DNA of 64,000 nt from CALDOK01 sp964481655 (GTDB lineage Bacteria > Myxococcota_A > UBA796 > JAFGLY01): positions 13,009 through 77,008 of the forward strand of contig CAYZVO010000008.1 in assembly GCA_964481655.1 (NCBI GenBank). The letters run 5' to 3'. The position numbers and the translations under genes were made by a program. Shown here piece after piece: positions 47,138 through 57,355 of this stretch; positions within the stretch are counted from its first letter, which is position 1, and every line of letters starts with the position of its first letter. Under the pieces are notes generated by a model. It was not told where the DNA came from. It worked only from the letters and a program-made list of their open reading frames with translations, and ran no database searches.

Positions 47138-48592
47138 ATGCTCGGCACCCACTGGCTGTTCTTCCCGCTGTTCACCGTCGCCGTCGCCCTGGCTGGGACC
47201 TCGTCGTTGAAGTCCCTGGACCGCCAGCTCGAGGCGGTCCACCTGCCGCCCAGCGCGGATCTGCAGGCCCAGCCGCAGCTGCTGGCCGAGGCGGTGCAGG
47301 CCCTGCAGGCCCTCGAGGCCGGCGTGCAGCAGCTGCCGGACGACCAGCGCGACGCGGGCCTGCTGCGCCTGGCCGACGGCTACGGGACCCTCGCCCGGGA
47401 CCTGCTCTCCATCCCGTGTCCTGGCGAGCTCGATGAGAGCCAGTGTGCGCTCTTCCGCGGCCTGCTGGCCGAGAAGGCCGAGCCCCTCTCCGTGCGTGCC
47501 TCGACGGTGCTGGGGGGGATCATGACCAGCGACGCCCTGGGCCGCGCCGATCGGCAGCGGCGCGAGGACCTGGGCGCGCGCATGGTGGAGCTGGCGTACG
47601 ATCTGAAGGCCGCCAAGGGCGAGATGCCTCAGGCCCCGCCTCCCCCCGAGCGCCCCGAGCCCGCAGCTCCCCAGGCCGCGCCCGCCGGCTGGATGGCGCC
47701 CGCGGGCGAGGCTGAGCAGCTGGCCCGCTTCGCGATCATCCATGGCATCGGGGGCCTGCAGCGGGCCTCTGGTGAGCCCATCGTTTCGGTGGGCGAGGCC
47801 TACTCCGCTGGCGTCGATCAGCTCTATGTGGTGGAGCTGCTCGGGCGCCGCGACGGCCTCGCCGAGCTGCGCCTCGGTGGCGTGGTCGATTGGGACAGCC
47901 ACTGTGTGCCGCACCAGACCCTGTCCCGCTTCGTGGCCGTGCGCGCGTGGATTCCCGAGTCCGATCTGCTGCCTGTGGTGGGCGAGGATCTGGTGGTGGA
48001 CCACGACGACGGCACCGGCCTGCTGTTCCTGCCGGGCACCCCGGTGATCGACGGTCGGCTGTGGCTGCACGGGCAGCTCTTCCCGCTGCCCGCCAGCGCC
48101 TACACCGTCCACGACTATGGCTCCAACGCCACCAGGCACCAGCGGGTCTACGGTGATGTGCGCATCCCCTGGGGCACCACGGGCACCATCGGCGGCGAGC
48201 CCTTCGCGCTGCGCCAGCCGTCCTACGACCACAACGAAGACTTCGCCGTGAGCTCGGTGGCCCCCCGCGGAGACCAGAGCCTGTTCGATGTCTCCTTGAA
48301 GTGCGGTGGGTACCGGTTCCTCGGCGAGACCCCTCCTCCGGGAGACCCTCTCGCGGGCATCTTCGGGGCGCTGGGGGGCGGCGCCCGCGGGGCGGCGGCC
48401 ATCACGGTGCCTGCGGGCACCCGGCTGTATTGGGCCGATGGTCAGCCGGCGGGACAGACCGTTGAGGACCAGACCATCGACAGGAGCGAGCTGTTCGGCA
48501 GCGCTATGCGCTGCGTTGAGCGCAGGCTCGGCTCCGCCGAGGAACATCGGGTGGCGCTCTGCTTCGACCCCGCCGACCTGGAGTCCCCATGA
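47138..48592 (+). CDS. Exported protein of unknown function
   Basis: 484 residues, start after CGGAGG. Signal peptide WLFFPLFTVAVALAG. Residues 20-165 are helical (SADLQAQPQLLAEAVQALQ), followed by a Pro/Ala linker and a beta-rich domain (about 195-480) with GGVVDWDSHCVPHQT, GTTGTIGGEPFALRQ and paired Cys near the end. No enzyme motif seen. ATGA overlap with the serine hydrolase gene after it, so they form an operon. Confidence 0.7.
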   Translation: MLGTHWLFFPLFTVAVALAGTSSLKSLDRQLEAVHLPPSADLQAQPQLLAEAVQALQALEAGVQQLPDDQRDAGLLRLADGYGTLARDLLSIPCPGELDESQCALFRGLLAEKAEPLSVRASTVLGGIMTSDALGRADRQRREDLGARMVELAYDLKAAKGEMPQAPPPPERPEPAAPQAAPAGWMAPAGEAEQLARFAIIHGIGGLQRASGEPIVSVGEAYSAGVDQLYVVELLGRRDGLAELRLGGVVDWDSHCVPHQTLSRFVAVRAWIPESDLLPVVGEDLVVDHDDGTGLLFLPGTPVIDGRLWLHGQLFPLPASAYTVHDYGSNATRHQRVYGDVRIPWGTTGTIGGEPFALRQPSYDHNEDFAVSSVAPRGDQSLFDVSLKCGGYRFLGETPPPGDPLAGIFGALGGGARGAAAITVPAGTRLYWADGQPAGQTVEDQTIDRSELFGSAMRCVERRLGSAEEHRVALCFDPADLESP

Positions 48593-49770
48593 GCCGGCTC
48601 GTGCTCATCGCGCTCCCTGCTGCCCTCGTGTTGGGTTGCGGCGACACGTCCCGCTACGACATCCAGCCCGAGGCGCCGCCGCCGACATTGCTCGCCCCCA
48701 GCGACGCGGCCGACCTCGACGCGCTGCTCGATCCCATCCGTGACGAGCACGGGCTCCCCGCGCTGGCGGCCGGGGTGGCGCGGGACGGTGAGCTGATCGC
48801 CGTGGGTGCGGTGGGCCTCGATCGCTTCGACACCGAGGCGGCCGCTACGGTGAACGAGCGCTGGCACATCGGCTCCAACGGCAAGGCCATGACCGCCACC
48901 ATGATCGCCCGCCTGGTGCAGCGCGGCGTGCTGTCGTGGGACGACACCGTGGGCGAGGTGCTGGCGGAGCTCGAGCCCCACGCGGACTGGTCCGCGGTCA
49001 CCCTCGATCAGCTGCTGACCCACAGCTCGGGGATACCGGTCAACCCCAGCACCCTGTGGATGGTGCGGCTGCTGATGAGCGCCGATGCGCCCCCCGACGC
49101 CCGCCGCAGGATCCTCGGGGTCGTGCTCGCTGAGCCCCCCGTGAACGAACCGGGGACCACCTACCTGTACTCGAACCTGGGCCTCACCACCGCCGCGGCC
49201 ATGGCCGAGATCGCCAGCGGCGCCAGCTACGCCCAGCTGATGCAGCAGGAGGTCTTCGAGCCCCTGGGCGTGGTGGACTGGGGCTTCGGGCCGCCGCCGC
49301 CCACCAGCCCCTACGGCCACGTCGGGGATCCGGGCTCGTTCTTCGTGATCGAGTCGGTGCCTGTGGCGGACAACCCCATCGCCCTGGCCCCCGCTGGCAC
49401 CATGCACTTCACCCTCGCCAGCTGGGCTCGCTTCGCCAGCGCCCATGTCGACGGCGCCAGGGGAGAGCGCCTGGACTACCTGCCCGCGGAGCTGTGGGCC
49501 GAGCTTCACCGCCCCCGGCTGAACGACTACGCCATGGGCTGGGGCTCCCTCGAGCCCGACTGGCTCGGGGAGCACGCGCTGACCCACTCGGGCAGCAACT
49601 CCATGTGGTACGCCCGGGTGGTGGCGGTGCCCGGGCGGGATCTGGCCTACCTGGCGGCCACCAACTGCGCGGCTGATGCCTGCAAGGCGGCCATCAAGGA
49701 GACCATTCTTTCCCTCGCCGAGCAGTGGACGGGTGAGCCGGAGCCAGCGGTCGAGCCCGCCGCCGAGTGA
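48589..49770 (+). CDS. Serine beta-lactamase-like hydrolase, lipoprotein
   Basis: 393 residues. Lipobox signal IALPAALVLGCGD. Class C beta-lactamase / DD-peptidase fold: catalytic SxxK in GSNGKAMT, the Tyr-x-Asn motif in YLYSNLG, and HSGSN near the C-terminus in place of KTG. Members act as esterases, peptidases or penicillin-binding proteins; being lipid-anchored, it would act on the envelope. Start overlaps the previous stop (ATGA). Confidence 0.88.
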   Translation: MSRLVLIALPAALVLGCGDTSRYDIQPEAPPPTLLAPSDAADLDALLDPIRDEHGLPALAAGVARDGELIAVGAVGLDRFDTEAAATVNERWHIGSNGKAMTATMIARLVQRGVLSWDDTVGEVLAELEPHADWSAVTLDQLLTHSSGIPVNPSTLWMVRLLMSADAPPDARRRILGVVLAEPPVNEPGTTYLYSNLGLTTAAAMAEIASGASYAQLMQQEVFEPLGVVDWGFGPPPPTSPYGHVGDPGSFFVIESVPVADNPIALAPAGTMHFTLASWARFASAHVDGARGERLDYLPAELWAELHRPRLNDYAMGWGSLEPDWLGEHALTHSGSNSMWYARVVAVPGRDLAYLAATNCAADACKAAIKETILSLAEQWTGEPEPAVEPAAE

Positions 49771-49773
49771 GGC

Positions 49774-50136
49774 TCACTCCGCCTGCGCGGCCTTCTTCAG
49801 GGCCTTGTGGGTGGCCTGCATGATCGTGTTGCTCGAGCTGGTCGCGCCGGTGACCGCGTCCACCACGGTGGACTGCTGCTCGACCATCTGGGCGGGGAGG
49901 TACGCGTCGCAGACGTGGCCTCGCTGGGAGGCGTTGTGCTTGACCAGCTCCACCTCGGTCATGCGGCCGTCCTCGACCTGGACCCGCACCCGGGCCGAGT
50001 TGGGGAAGCTCACGGCGCGGGCTTCGTAGCTGCCGTCGACCAGGCCCTCGACGGGCACCGGCCCACCATGGGGGTGCACGACGCAGGAGGCCAGCAGCAG
50101 GGTGAGGACGATGAGGGGGCGGGTGGTGGCGGGCAT
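49774..50136 (-). CDS. FMN-binding domain lipoprotein
   Basis: 120 residues, start after AGGAG. Signal LIVLTLLLASC with lipobox. The FMN-binding domain carries DAVTGATSSS, the site where ApbE-type transferases attach FMN to Thr through phosphoester linkage (as in RnfG and NqrC). A small periplasmic electron carrier is likely; its redox partners are not nearby. Convergent with the hydrolase gene, three bases apart. Confidence 0.88.
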   Translation of the reverse strand: MPATTRPLIVLTLLLASCVVHPHGGPVPVEGLVDGSYEARAVSFPNSARVRVQVEDGRMTEVELVKHNASQRGHVCDAYLPAQMVEQQSTVVDAVTGATSSSNTIMQATHKALKKAAQAE

Positions 50137-50274
50137 GGTGGCTCCTGGCGAGTGCCGGCCACCCTACACCGGAAACTCGTGGGCCATGCACTTCAGTGTG
50201 GGTCAACCGTCGGCTCTGTGACCGCTGGTGGCGAAAACCGGCGTTGCACCGTCTTGGCGCGGGGCTCTGCGAGC

Positions 50275-50289
50275 TGGCACGCGGCTTGC
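50275..50289 (+). promoter_or_regulatory. Sigma-54 (RpoN) promoter
   Basis: TGGCACG-CGGC-TTGC: GG and GC elements exactly ten bases apart, matching the consensus TGGCACG-N4-TTGC at every fixed position. It lies 37 bases before the ATG at 50327, leaving room for a start site near 50301 and a leader with GGAG. Needs an enhancer-binding activator, none of which is in the window. Confidence 0.75.
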
Positions 50290-50326
50290 GCACTGTCTGG
50301 GCACACTACGCGCCTCGGAGCCCGAC

Positions 50327-51136
50327 ATGACCCGCACCCTCATCACCGTCCTCGCCCTCGCCCTTCCCACCACCGCCTTCGGCGCCGATCGCGTGGCCGA
50401 GGACTACCTCGGCTCGACCGTGGCCGGCACGGCTGCCTACGAGATCTCGCCCGTGGACGTCGCGGGTGAATTGCTGCACGACGGCGGGCTGGCCCTCGAG
50501 CTGGACATCCCGCTGCGCGCCCCCCGGGGCTTTTCCAGCGGCGACGGCTGGGACGCCAGCGCCACCCTGGTCGCCACGGCCGCGCTCGGCTTCGAGCTCG
50601 ACACCCTGGCCGTGCTGCAGGGTGAGGCCTGGGCCACGGGTGACGCCCTCGACCTCGACGCCGCCGTCAGCGAGGCGGGTGACGCCATCACCACCCTCGA
50701 GACCAGCGTCACCGCGAGCTGGGCGCTGGGCAGCGCCGGTGACTCCGTTCCCGGCGTGGTGGATGTGCTCGTGCTGCCCGCCGCCGATGTGGAGACCGTG
50801 GATGCGCCGAGCCCCGACCAGCCCTGGTTGACCCAGTGGCTCGAGAGCTACCCCGAGGACCTGATCGCCACCCACGTGGCGGAGCAGGACGGCACCGCGG
50901 TGGTGGTGATGGCCTCGGACACCGCGGCGCTGCTGCTGGCGTTGGTGGTGGACGCGGATCGGATCGAGTGGGAGGCGGACGCCCTCGACGGCCTGCTCGT
51001 CAAGAAGGGCTTCGAGGTGCTGCTCGACGATCAGGAGATCCCCTCCCACTCCTTCGAGGGCGGCGAGTCCCAGAGCGAGCAGGCCGGAACGACCAGCGGC
51101 TCCACCCGCTGTACCGACCCCCGCGGGTGTCGCTGA
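50327..51136 (+). CDS. Exported protein of unknown function under a sigma-54 promoter
   Basis: 269 residues. Signal peptide LITVLALALPTTAFGA. Acidic and beta-rich, with a repeated Leu/Asp theme (LALELDIPL, GFELDTLAVLQGEAW, DALDLDAAVSEAGDAI) and a Ser/Thr/Cys tail ending DPRGCR. No domain recognised. The tail has only two Cys. Start after GGAG. Confidence 0.7.
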   Translation: MTRTLITVLALALPTTAFGADRVAEDYLGSTVAGTAAYEISPVDVAGELLHDGGLALELDIPLRAPRGFSSGDGWDASATLVATAALGFELDTLAVLQGEAWATGDALDLDAAVSEAGDAITTLETSVTASWALGSAGDSVPGVVDVLVLPAADVETVDAPSPDQPWLTQWLESYPEDLIATHVAEQDGTAVVVMASDTAALLLALVVDADRIEWEADALDGLLVKKGFEVLLDDQEIPSHSFEGGESQSEQAGTTSGSTRCTDPRGCR

Positions 51137-51191
51137 GCGGGCGCGGGGTCGCTGCTGGTGTCCTGGGAGTCCCCCCTGCCCAGGACGCCCC

Positions 51192-51623
51192 ATGCGCCCC
51201 CTCGTGATGCTCTGCGCGCTCCCGGCCCTGCTCGTCAGCGCCTGCTCCCAGCCCAGCCCCGATGCCGCCGTCTCGACCGCGGCTCCCGCCGCCCCCGCGG
51301 CCGAGCTGGCGCCGGCGGTCGAGCCCGAACCGCCCCCCGCCCCGCCGGCGTGCAGCGGCCTGGATCAAGAGGCATGCGAGGCCGCTGAGGGCTGCAGCAC
51401 CATCCGTGGCCTGAGCGCCGAGGACCTGGCCCAGCTGCAGCGCCCGGACCCGGCCTTCAGCGGCGTGCCCGGCTCCATCCTGGGCTGCACGTCCTCGGAG
51501 CAGGGCTGCAAGGAGGTCGAGACCATGGCCGCCGCGGCCGCGGGAGAGACCTGCTACCTGTTCGGCGACTCCTGCGTCCCAGAGGGCTGGGTGCCCTGCA
51601 AGATGAAGATCGCGGTCGACTGA
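51192..51623 (+). CDS. Small Cys-rich lipoprotein
   Basis: 143 residues. Signal LCALPALLVSACSQ with lipobox. An Ala/Pro/Glu linker to about residue 52, then a compact domain with eight Cys (CSGLDQEACEAAEGC, LGCTSSEQGCKE, ETCYLFGDSCVPEGWVPC), a likely disulfide knot. This Cys pattern recurs in myxobacterial surface lipoproteins; function unknown. Confidence 0.7.
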   Translation: MRPLVMLCALPALLVSACSQPSPDAAVSTAAPAAPAAELAPAVEPEPPPAPPACSGLDQEACEAAEGCSTIRGLSAEDLAQLQRPDPAFSGVPGSILGCTSSEQGCKEVETMAAAAAGETCYLFGDSCVPEGWVPCKMKIAVD

Positions 51624-51641
51624 CCCTCCCCGGAGAACGCC

Positions 51642-51797
51642 ATGGAAGAACGCGCCTGGTGGACCGCGCTCGCTGCCTTCGCCGTCTGGTGGGGCTTCGC
51701 CGACGGTCACACCCTCGGCGGGAGCTCCTCCGGTAGCTGGAGCCAGGGCTCCGCCGGCGTGGAGTGGGCCGGCAGCTTCACCGCGACGCGGGAGTGA
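51642..51797 (+). CDS. Small protein of 51 residues
   Basis: ATG at 51642 follows CGGAG; 18 bases after the lipoprotein stop. The product has one Trp-rich hydrophobic segment (WWTALAAFAVWWGF) followed by a Gly/Ser-rich tail, so it may be a small membrane protein. Short, but start signal, spacing and stop are all in order. No family recognised. Confidence 0.5.
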   Translation: MEERAWWTALAAFAVWWGFADGHTLGGSSSGSWSQGSAGVEWAGSFTATRE

Positions 51798-51806
51798 GCG
51801 CGGGCG

Positions 51807-52253
51807 CTACTTCTGCCAGGTCACCGTGCGGTCGTACTTGATGCCGGCGGTGTTGCCGTCGGAGCAGCTCGAGGCGTGGCAGCTGACGCTGTCGGTCCAC
51901 TCGCGCTCGCCCTTGGCGTTTTCGACGTAGAAGCTGCCGGTGTACTTGCCGCAGGGTCCGGGGAAGCAGGGCCCGTTGTAGATGTAGTTGGTGAGCTCGA
52001 AGCGCACCTTGGCGGTGGTCTTCTGGCCCAGGTCCACCTTCACGCGCACCGAGCAGTCCGCCGCCGAGGTGGCCCAGGAGCAGGTGCCGACCTCGGCCCC
52101 GTCCACGTAGATCTTGACCACATCGTCCACGCCCGTGGCGCCAACGACGATGACGTTGCTGGCCTCGAGCACCTCGGCGTGCAGGGCTGTGGTGCCTGCG
52201 AAACCGGCGAGGCCAATGGTGAGAGCGGCGGCGATGATCTTGGTGCGCGACAT
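51807..52253 (-). CDS. Small exported Cys-containing protein
   Basis: 148 residues with a strong ribosome site (AAGGAG). Signal peptide KIIAAALTIGLAGFAGTTALHA. Mature part is beta-rich with six Cys in close pairs (GTCSWATSAADCS, GPCFPGPCGKY, SCHASSC) and ends in VTWQK. Looks like a compact disulfide-bonded secreted domain. Unknown family. Confidence 0.7.
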   Translation of the reverse strand: MSRTKIIAAALTIGLAGFAGTTALHAEVLEASNVIVVGATGVDDVVKIYVDGAEVGTCSWATSAADCSVRVKVDLGQKTTAKVRFELTNYIYNGPCFPGPCGKYTGSFYVENAKGEREWTDSVSCHASSCSDGNTAGIKYDRTVTWQK

Positions 52254-52333
52254 GGTGATCTCCTTGATGCCCCGCAGACTATCAGGACAACGGTCCGATG
52301 TCCCACCTGCGGGCCCCCGCCGTGCGCTGTGGG

Positions 52334-52720
52334 CTAGCCCCGCACCACCCTCCAGCCGTCGCCCTCGAGCAGCTCGGCGGCGCGGTCCCGCTGGTCGCCT
52401 TGGAGCACGACGACGTCGGCCTCGACCCCGGCGCCGCAGCCCAGGGCCTTGCGCAGGCGCTTCGCCAGCGCAGTGCAGCCGAGCTCGTCCAGGCCGTGGC
52501 GGGTGAGCGTGGTGACCACCTTGCCGCCGCGGCCTTTCTTCTCTCGGCGTAGCACCACCCGGCCGGGCTTGCGGGGCTTGCCGACCGGCGCTGGGGCCTT
52601 CGTCGGCGCCGGCGCGGCACTGGCCTCGAGGCCGCTGGCCTGCAGCAGGGAACCCAGCCCGCCGAAGCCGCCGCTGCCGCCGCCGCTGGTGTCGACCTTC
52701 TCTCGTCTCTTCTTTGCCAT
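52334..52720 (-). CDS. SUI1/eIF1-like translation factor (YciH family)
   Basis: 128 residues, start after AAGGAGG. A basic N-terminus and Gly/Ala/Pro linker lead to the SUI1 domain (about 52-128): RREKKGRGGKVVTTLTRHG, the typical LAKRLRKALGCGAGV and the end VVLQGDQRDRAAELLEGDGW. Bacterial members act on start-site fidelity at the small ribosomal subunit, at least in vitro; the role here is inferred. Confidence 0.92.
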   Translation of the reverse strand: MAKKRREKVDTSGGGSGGFGGLGSLLQASGLEASAAPAPTKAPAPVGKPRKPGRVVLRREKKGRGGKVVTTLTRHGLDELGCTALAKRLRKALGCGAGVEADVVVLQGDQRDRAAELLEGDGWRVVRG

Positions 52721-52734
52721 GGCCGCCCCTCCTT

Positions 52735-53187
52735 CTACAGGGTGGTGATGAAGAAGCCGTAGGTGCCGCAGCCCGACTCCACCACGGCCTCCATGTAGCG
52801 CAGCACCGGGCCGGGGTTGTTCGGGTAGTCCGGGTCCGTGTACCCCCAGTCGGTGCCCGCGGTGGAGGTCCGAAGCTCCTGGAGGTCCTCGTCGTAGGTG
52901 GTGATGCGGACCTCGAGGGCCTCGGGATCGTCCGGGTCCACCGACAGCCCCCACCAGTCGCCGTCGTGGAACGAGTGCACGTACCAGTCCACGTCGTCGC
53001 CGCCGAGGTGCCCGCGCTCGCCCGGCTCGGTGTAGTCGAGGCTGTCGGGCAGGATGGTCGAGGCGGTCTCTGGCGTGTCGTTGTCGTCGTCTCGGGCTTG
53101 GCAGGTGCCCGTGTCTTCGGGCGGGGCGTCGAAGCGGCCTGGGCAGGCCGTGGCGAGCAGGAGCGAGCAGACCAACAGGGTGCGCAT
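52735..53187 (-). CDS. Small lipoprotein, possibly pre-peptidase C-terminal (PPC)-like domain
   Basis: 150 residues. Signal LLVCSLLLATACPG with lipobox. The mature part (DDDNDTPETASTILPDSL, GGDDVDWYVHSFHDGDW, GLSVDPDDPEALEVRITTYD) follows the plan of PPC beta domains found in secreted proteins: DTPxxA start and DxDWY core. Stands alone without a catalytic domain. The next gene downstream is the SUI1 homologue. Confidence 0.7.
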   Translation of the reverse strand: MRTLLVCSLLLATACPGRFDAPPEDTGTCQARDDDNDTPETASTILPDSLDYTEPGERGHLGGDDVDWYVHSFHDGDWWGLSVDPDDPEALEVRITTYDEDLQELRTSTAGTDWGYTDPDYPNNPGPVLRYMEAVVESGCGTYGFFITTL

Positions 53188-53234
53188 CGGGAGCCTTGTG
53201 GAGGGGGTCTGTTCCACCGGTAGCACGGGATGTC

Positions 53235-53310
53235 GGGGCTCGCGTAGCCCCCGTTACCGCGCCCGCCGCCTAATCTTGACTCGAGCGTATGGATTGCGAA
53301 GTTTGCGTCT
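53235..53310 (+). promoter_or_regulatory. Upstream region of the suf operon: dyad and TTGACT box
   Basis: GGGGCT-CGCGT-AGCCCC (53235-53251) is a perfect six-base dyad. TTGACT at 53276-53281 could be a -35 box, or the start of an Rrf2-type operator, but no good -10 at the right distance was found (AAGTTT at 17 bases). No Shine-Dalgarno sequence stands before ATG 53311. Autoregulation by the Rrf2 protein is expected from family, not shown. Confidence 0.3.
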
Positions 53311-53786
53311 ATGAAGTTGTCAGCAAGCGAAGAATATGGACTGCGGTGCCTGATGCAGCTGGCGCGCCACGAGCGCACCGGAGCGTCGGAGCCGCTCGGT
53401 ATCCCCGAGATCGCGGCGGACGAGGGGCTCAGCACCCCCCACGTCGGCAAGATCATGCGCCAACTGCGGCAGGCGGGCCTGGTCCGCGGATTCCGCGGCG
53501 CCCACGGCGGCTACCGCCTGGTGCGGCCCCCGGAGCAGATCAGCCTGCGCGACGTCCTGGCGGGCATGGACGGTGAGACCGTCCTCGAGATGCCCTGCTC
53601 GGACGGCGGCACGCTGGGCTGCGCCCGTGACGCTGGCTGCACCCTCCGGGTGCTGTGGGGCTCGCTGGACACCCTGCTGGGCAACCTGCTGGCCGGCGTG
53701 ACCCTCGCCGACCTGCTGGGCTCCGAAGAGACCCTCGGCCAGCTGCTCGAGCGGCAGCGCCCCAACCCCATCCTGGAGGCCTCGGC

Positions 53787-53790
<4 letters not shown>
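53311..53790 (+). CDS. Rrf2-family iron-sulfur regulator of the suf operon
   Basis: 159 residues. Winged helix at the N-terminus (KLSASEEYGLRCLMQLARH, LSTPHVGKIMRQLRQAGLV, GAHGGYRL) and three Cys (PCSDGGTLGCARDAGC) in the place where IscR and relatives bind a cluster; spacings are 7 and 5 residues between them rather than 5 and 5. Overlaps sufB by ATGA, so it is the first gene of the operon and most likely adjusts Suf synthesis to cluster or iron supply. Confidence 0.9.
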
Positions 53791-55232
<1,442 letters not shown>

Positions 55233-55244
55233 GGAGAGACGATC

Positions 55245-56036
<792 letters not shown>

Positions 56037-56044
56037 GGGGACCC

Positions 56045-57355
56045 ATGGACGCCACCGCCCACTACCGCGGAGTCCTCGAGCGCAGCGCCGGCCGGCTGGC
56101 GGGCGCCGAGCTCCCCTGGATGAGCAAGCTCCGGGGTCAGGCCATGGACCGCTTCGCGGCCCGGGGCTTCCCCACCCGCCGCGACGAGGACTGGAAGAAC
56201 ACCGCCGTGGCCTCCATCGGGTCGCAGGCCCTCCAGACCGCGCTGCCCGTGGCCCCGCCGGTCAGCGGCGCCTACCCCCTCATCGAGGGCGCCCACCGCC
56301 TGGTCTTCGTGGACGGTGGCTTCGTGGCCTCCGCCGAGATCGCCCAGGCCCTGCCCGAGGGCGTGCAGCTCACCACCTTGAAGCAGGCCCTGGCCGACGA
56401 TCCCGTGGCCATGGCCCGCTGGCTGGCCAAGCGCCCCGAGCGCGGCGAGCACGCCTTCTTCGATCTGAACACCGCCCTGATGCAGGACGGCCTGGTGCTG
56501 CGGATCCCCGCCGGCGTGGTGGTGGAGCACCCCGTGCACCTGGTCACCGTCAGCACCGGCGGCGAGCGCGCCAGCTGGCTGCGCCACGTGGTCATCCTCG
56601 ATGAGGGCGCGGCGGTGGAGCTGATCGAGGACCACATCACGGTGGCCCTGTTCGAGGGGGACGACCTGTCCGACTCGGTGCTGTCCATCTCCATCGCCGA
56701 CGAAGCCGAGCTGCTGCACAGCCGGCTGCAGCGGGCGGGCAAGCGCAGCCACCAGATCGGGCTCATCCACGTCGAGCAGGGGGCGCGCAGCGGCTACCAG
56801 CTGCAGTCCCTGAGCGCAGGCGGCGCCCTCGGTCGCACCGAGCTGCGGGTGGCCCAGCTGGGCCCCGAGGCCGAGACTCAGCTGGCCGGCCTGGCCCTGG
56901 GGCTCGAAGACCAGGTCCAGGACTTCTTCACCTTCATCGACCACGCCGCCCCCGGTGGCGCCAGCGAGCAGGCATTCCGGGCTGTGCTCGCGGGTGAGGC
57001 CCGCGCGGTCTTCAACGGCCGGGTCCACGTGGCCAAGGACGCCCAGGGCATCGACGCCAACCAGTCCAGCCGCTCGCTGCTGCTGAGCGACGACGCGGTG
57101 GCCCACGCCCGGCCCCAGCTCGAGATCTACGCCGACGACGTCAAGTGCACCCACGGATCCACCGTGGGGCAGGTGGACGACGAGGCCCTGTTCTACCTGC
57201 GCCAGCGCGGGCTCGGGCCCATGCAGGCCCGTCGCCTGCTGCTCGAGGCCTTCACCGCCGAGGTGGTGGAGCTGTTCCCCGAGGGCGATCTGCAGGAGCA
57301 CGCCACCGCCGCGGTCAGCCGCTGGCTGCGTCGTGTGCTCGAGGGGAGGCGCTGA
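56045..57355 (+). CDS. sufD: Fe-S cluster assembly protein SufD
   Basis: 436 residues. Weakly similar to SufB by design: RRDEDWKNTAVASI near the start, a beta-helix core, and the end CTHGSTVGQVDDEALFYLRQRGLG with His in the position that helps bind the nascent cluster. Stop overlaps the start of sufS (TGATG). Confidence 0.93.
   Translation: MDATAHYRGVLERSAGRLAGAELPWMSKLRGQAMDRFAARGFPTRRDEDWKNTAVASIGSQALQTALPVAPPVSGAYPLIEGAHRLVFVDGGFVASAEIAQALPEGVQLTTLKQALADDPVAMARWLAKRPERGEHAFFDLNTALMQDGLVLRIPAGVVVEHPVHLVTVSTGGERASWLRHVVILDEGAAVELIEDHITVALFEGDDLSDSVLSISIADEAELLHSRLQRAGKRSHQIGLIHVEQGARSGYQLQSLSAGGALGRTELRVAQLGPEAETQLAGLALGLEDQVQDFFTFIDHAAPGGASEQAFRAVLAGEARAVFNGRVHVAKDAQGIDANQSSRSLLLSDDAVAHARPQLEIYADDVKCTHGSTVGQVDDEALFYLRQRGLGPMQARRLLLEAFTAEVVELFPEGDLQEHATAAVSRWLRRVLEGRR

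Noticed and set aside
53276..53304. TTGACT and AAGTTT as a standard sigma-70 promoter for the suf operon.
   Set aside because: The -35 box is good but the -10 matches poorly; kept only as a weak regulatory region.
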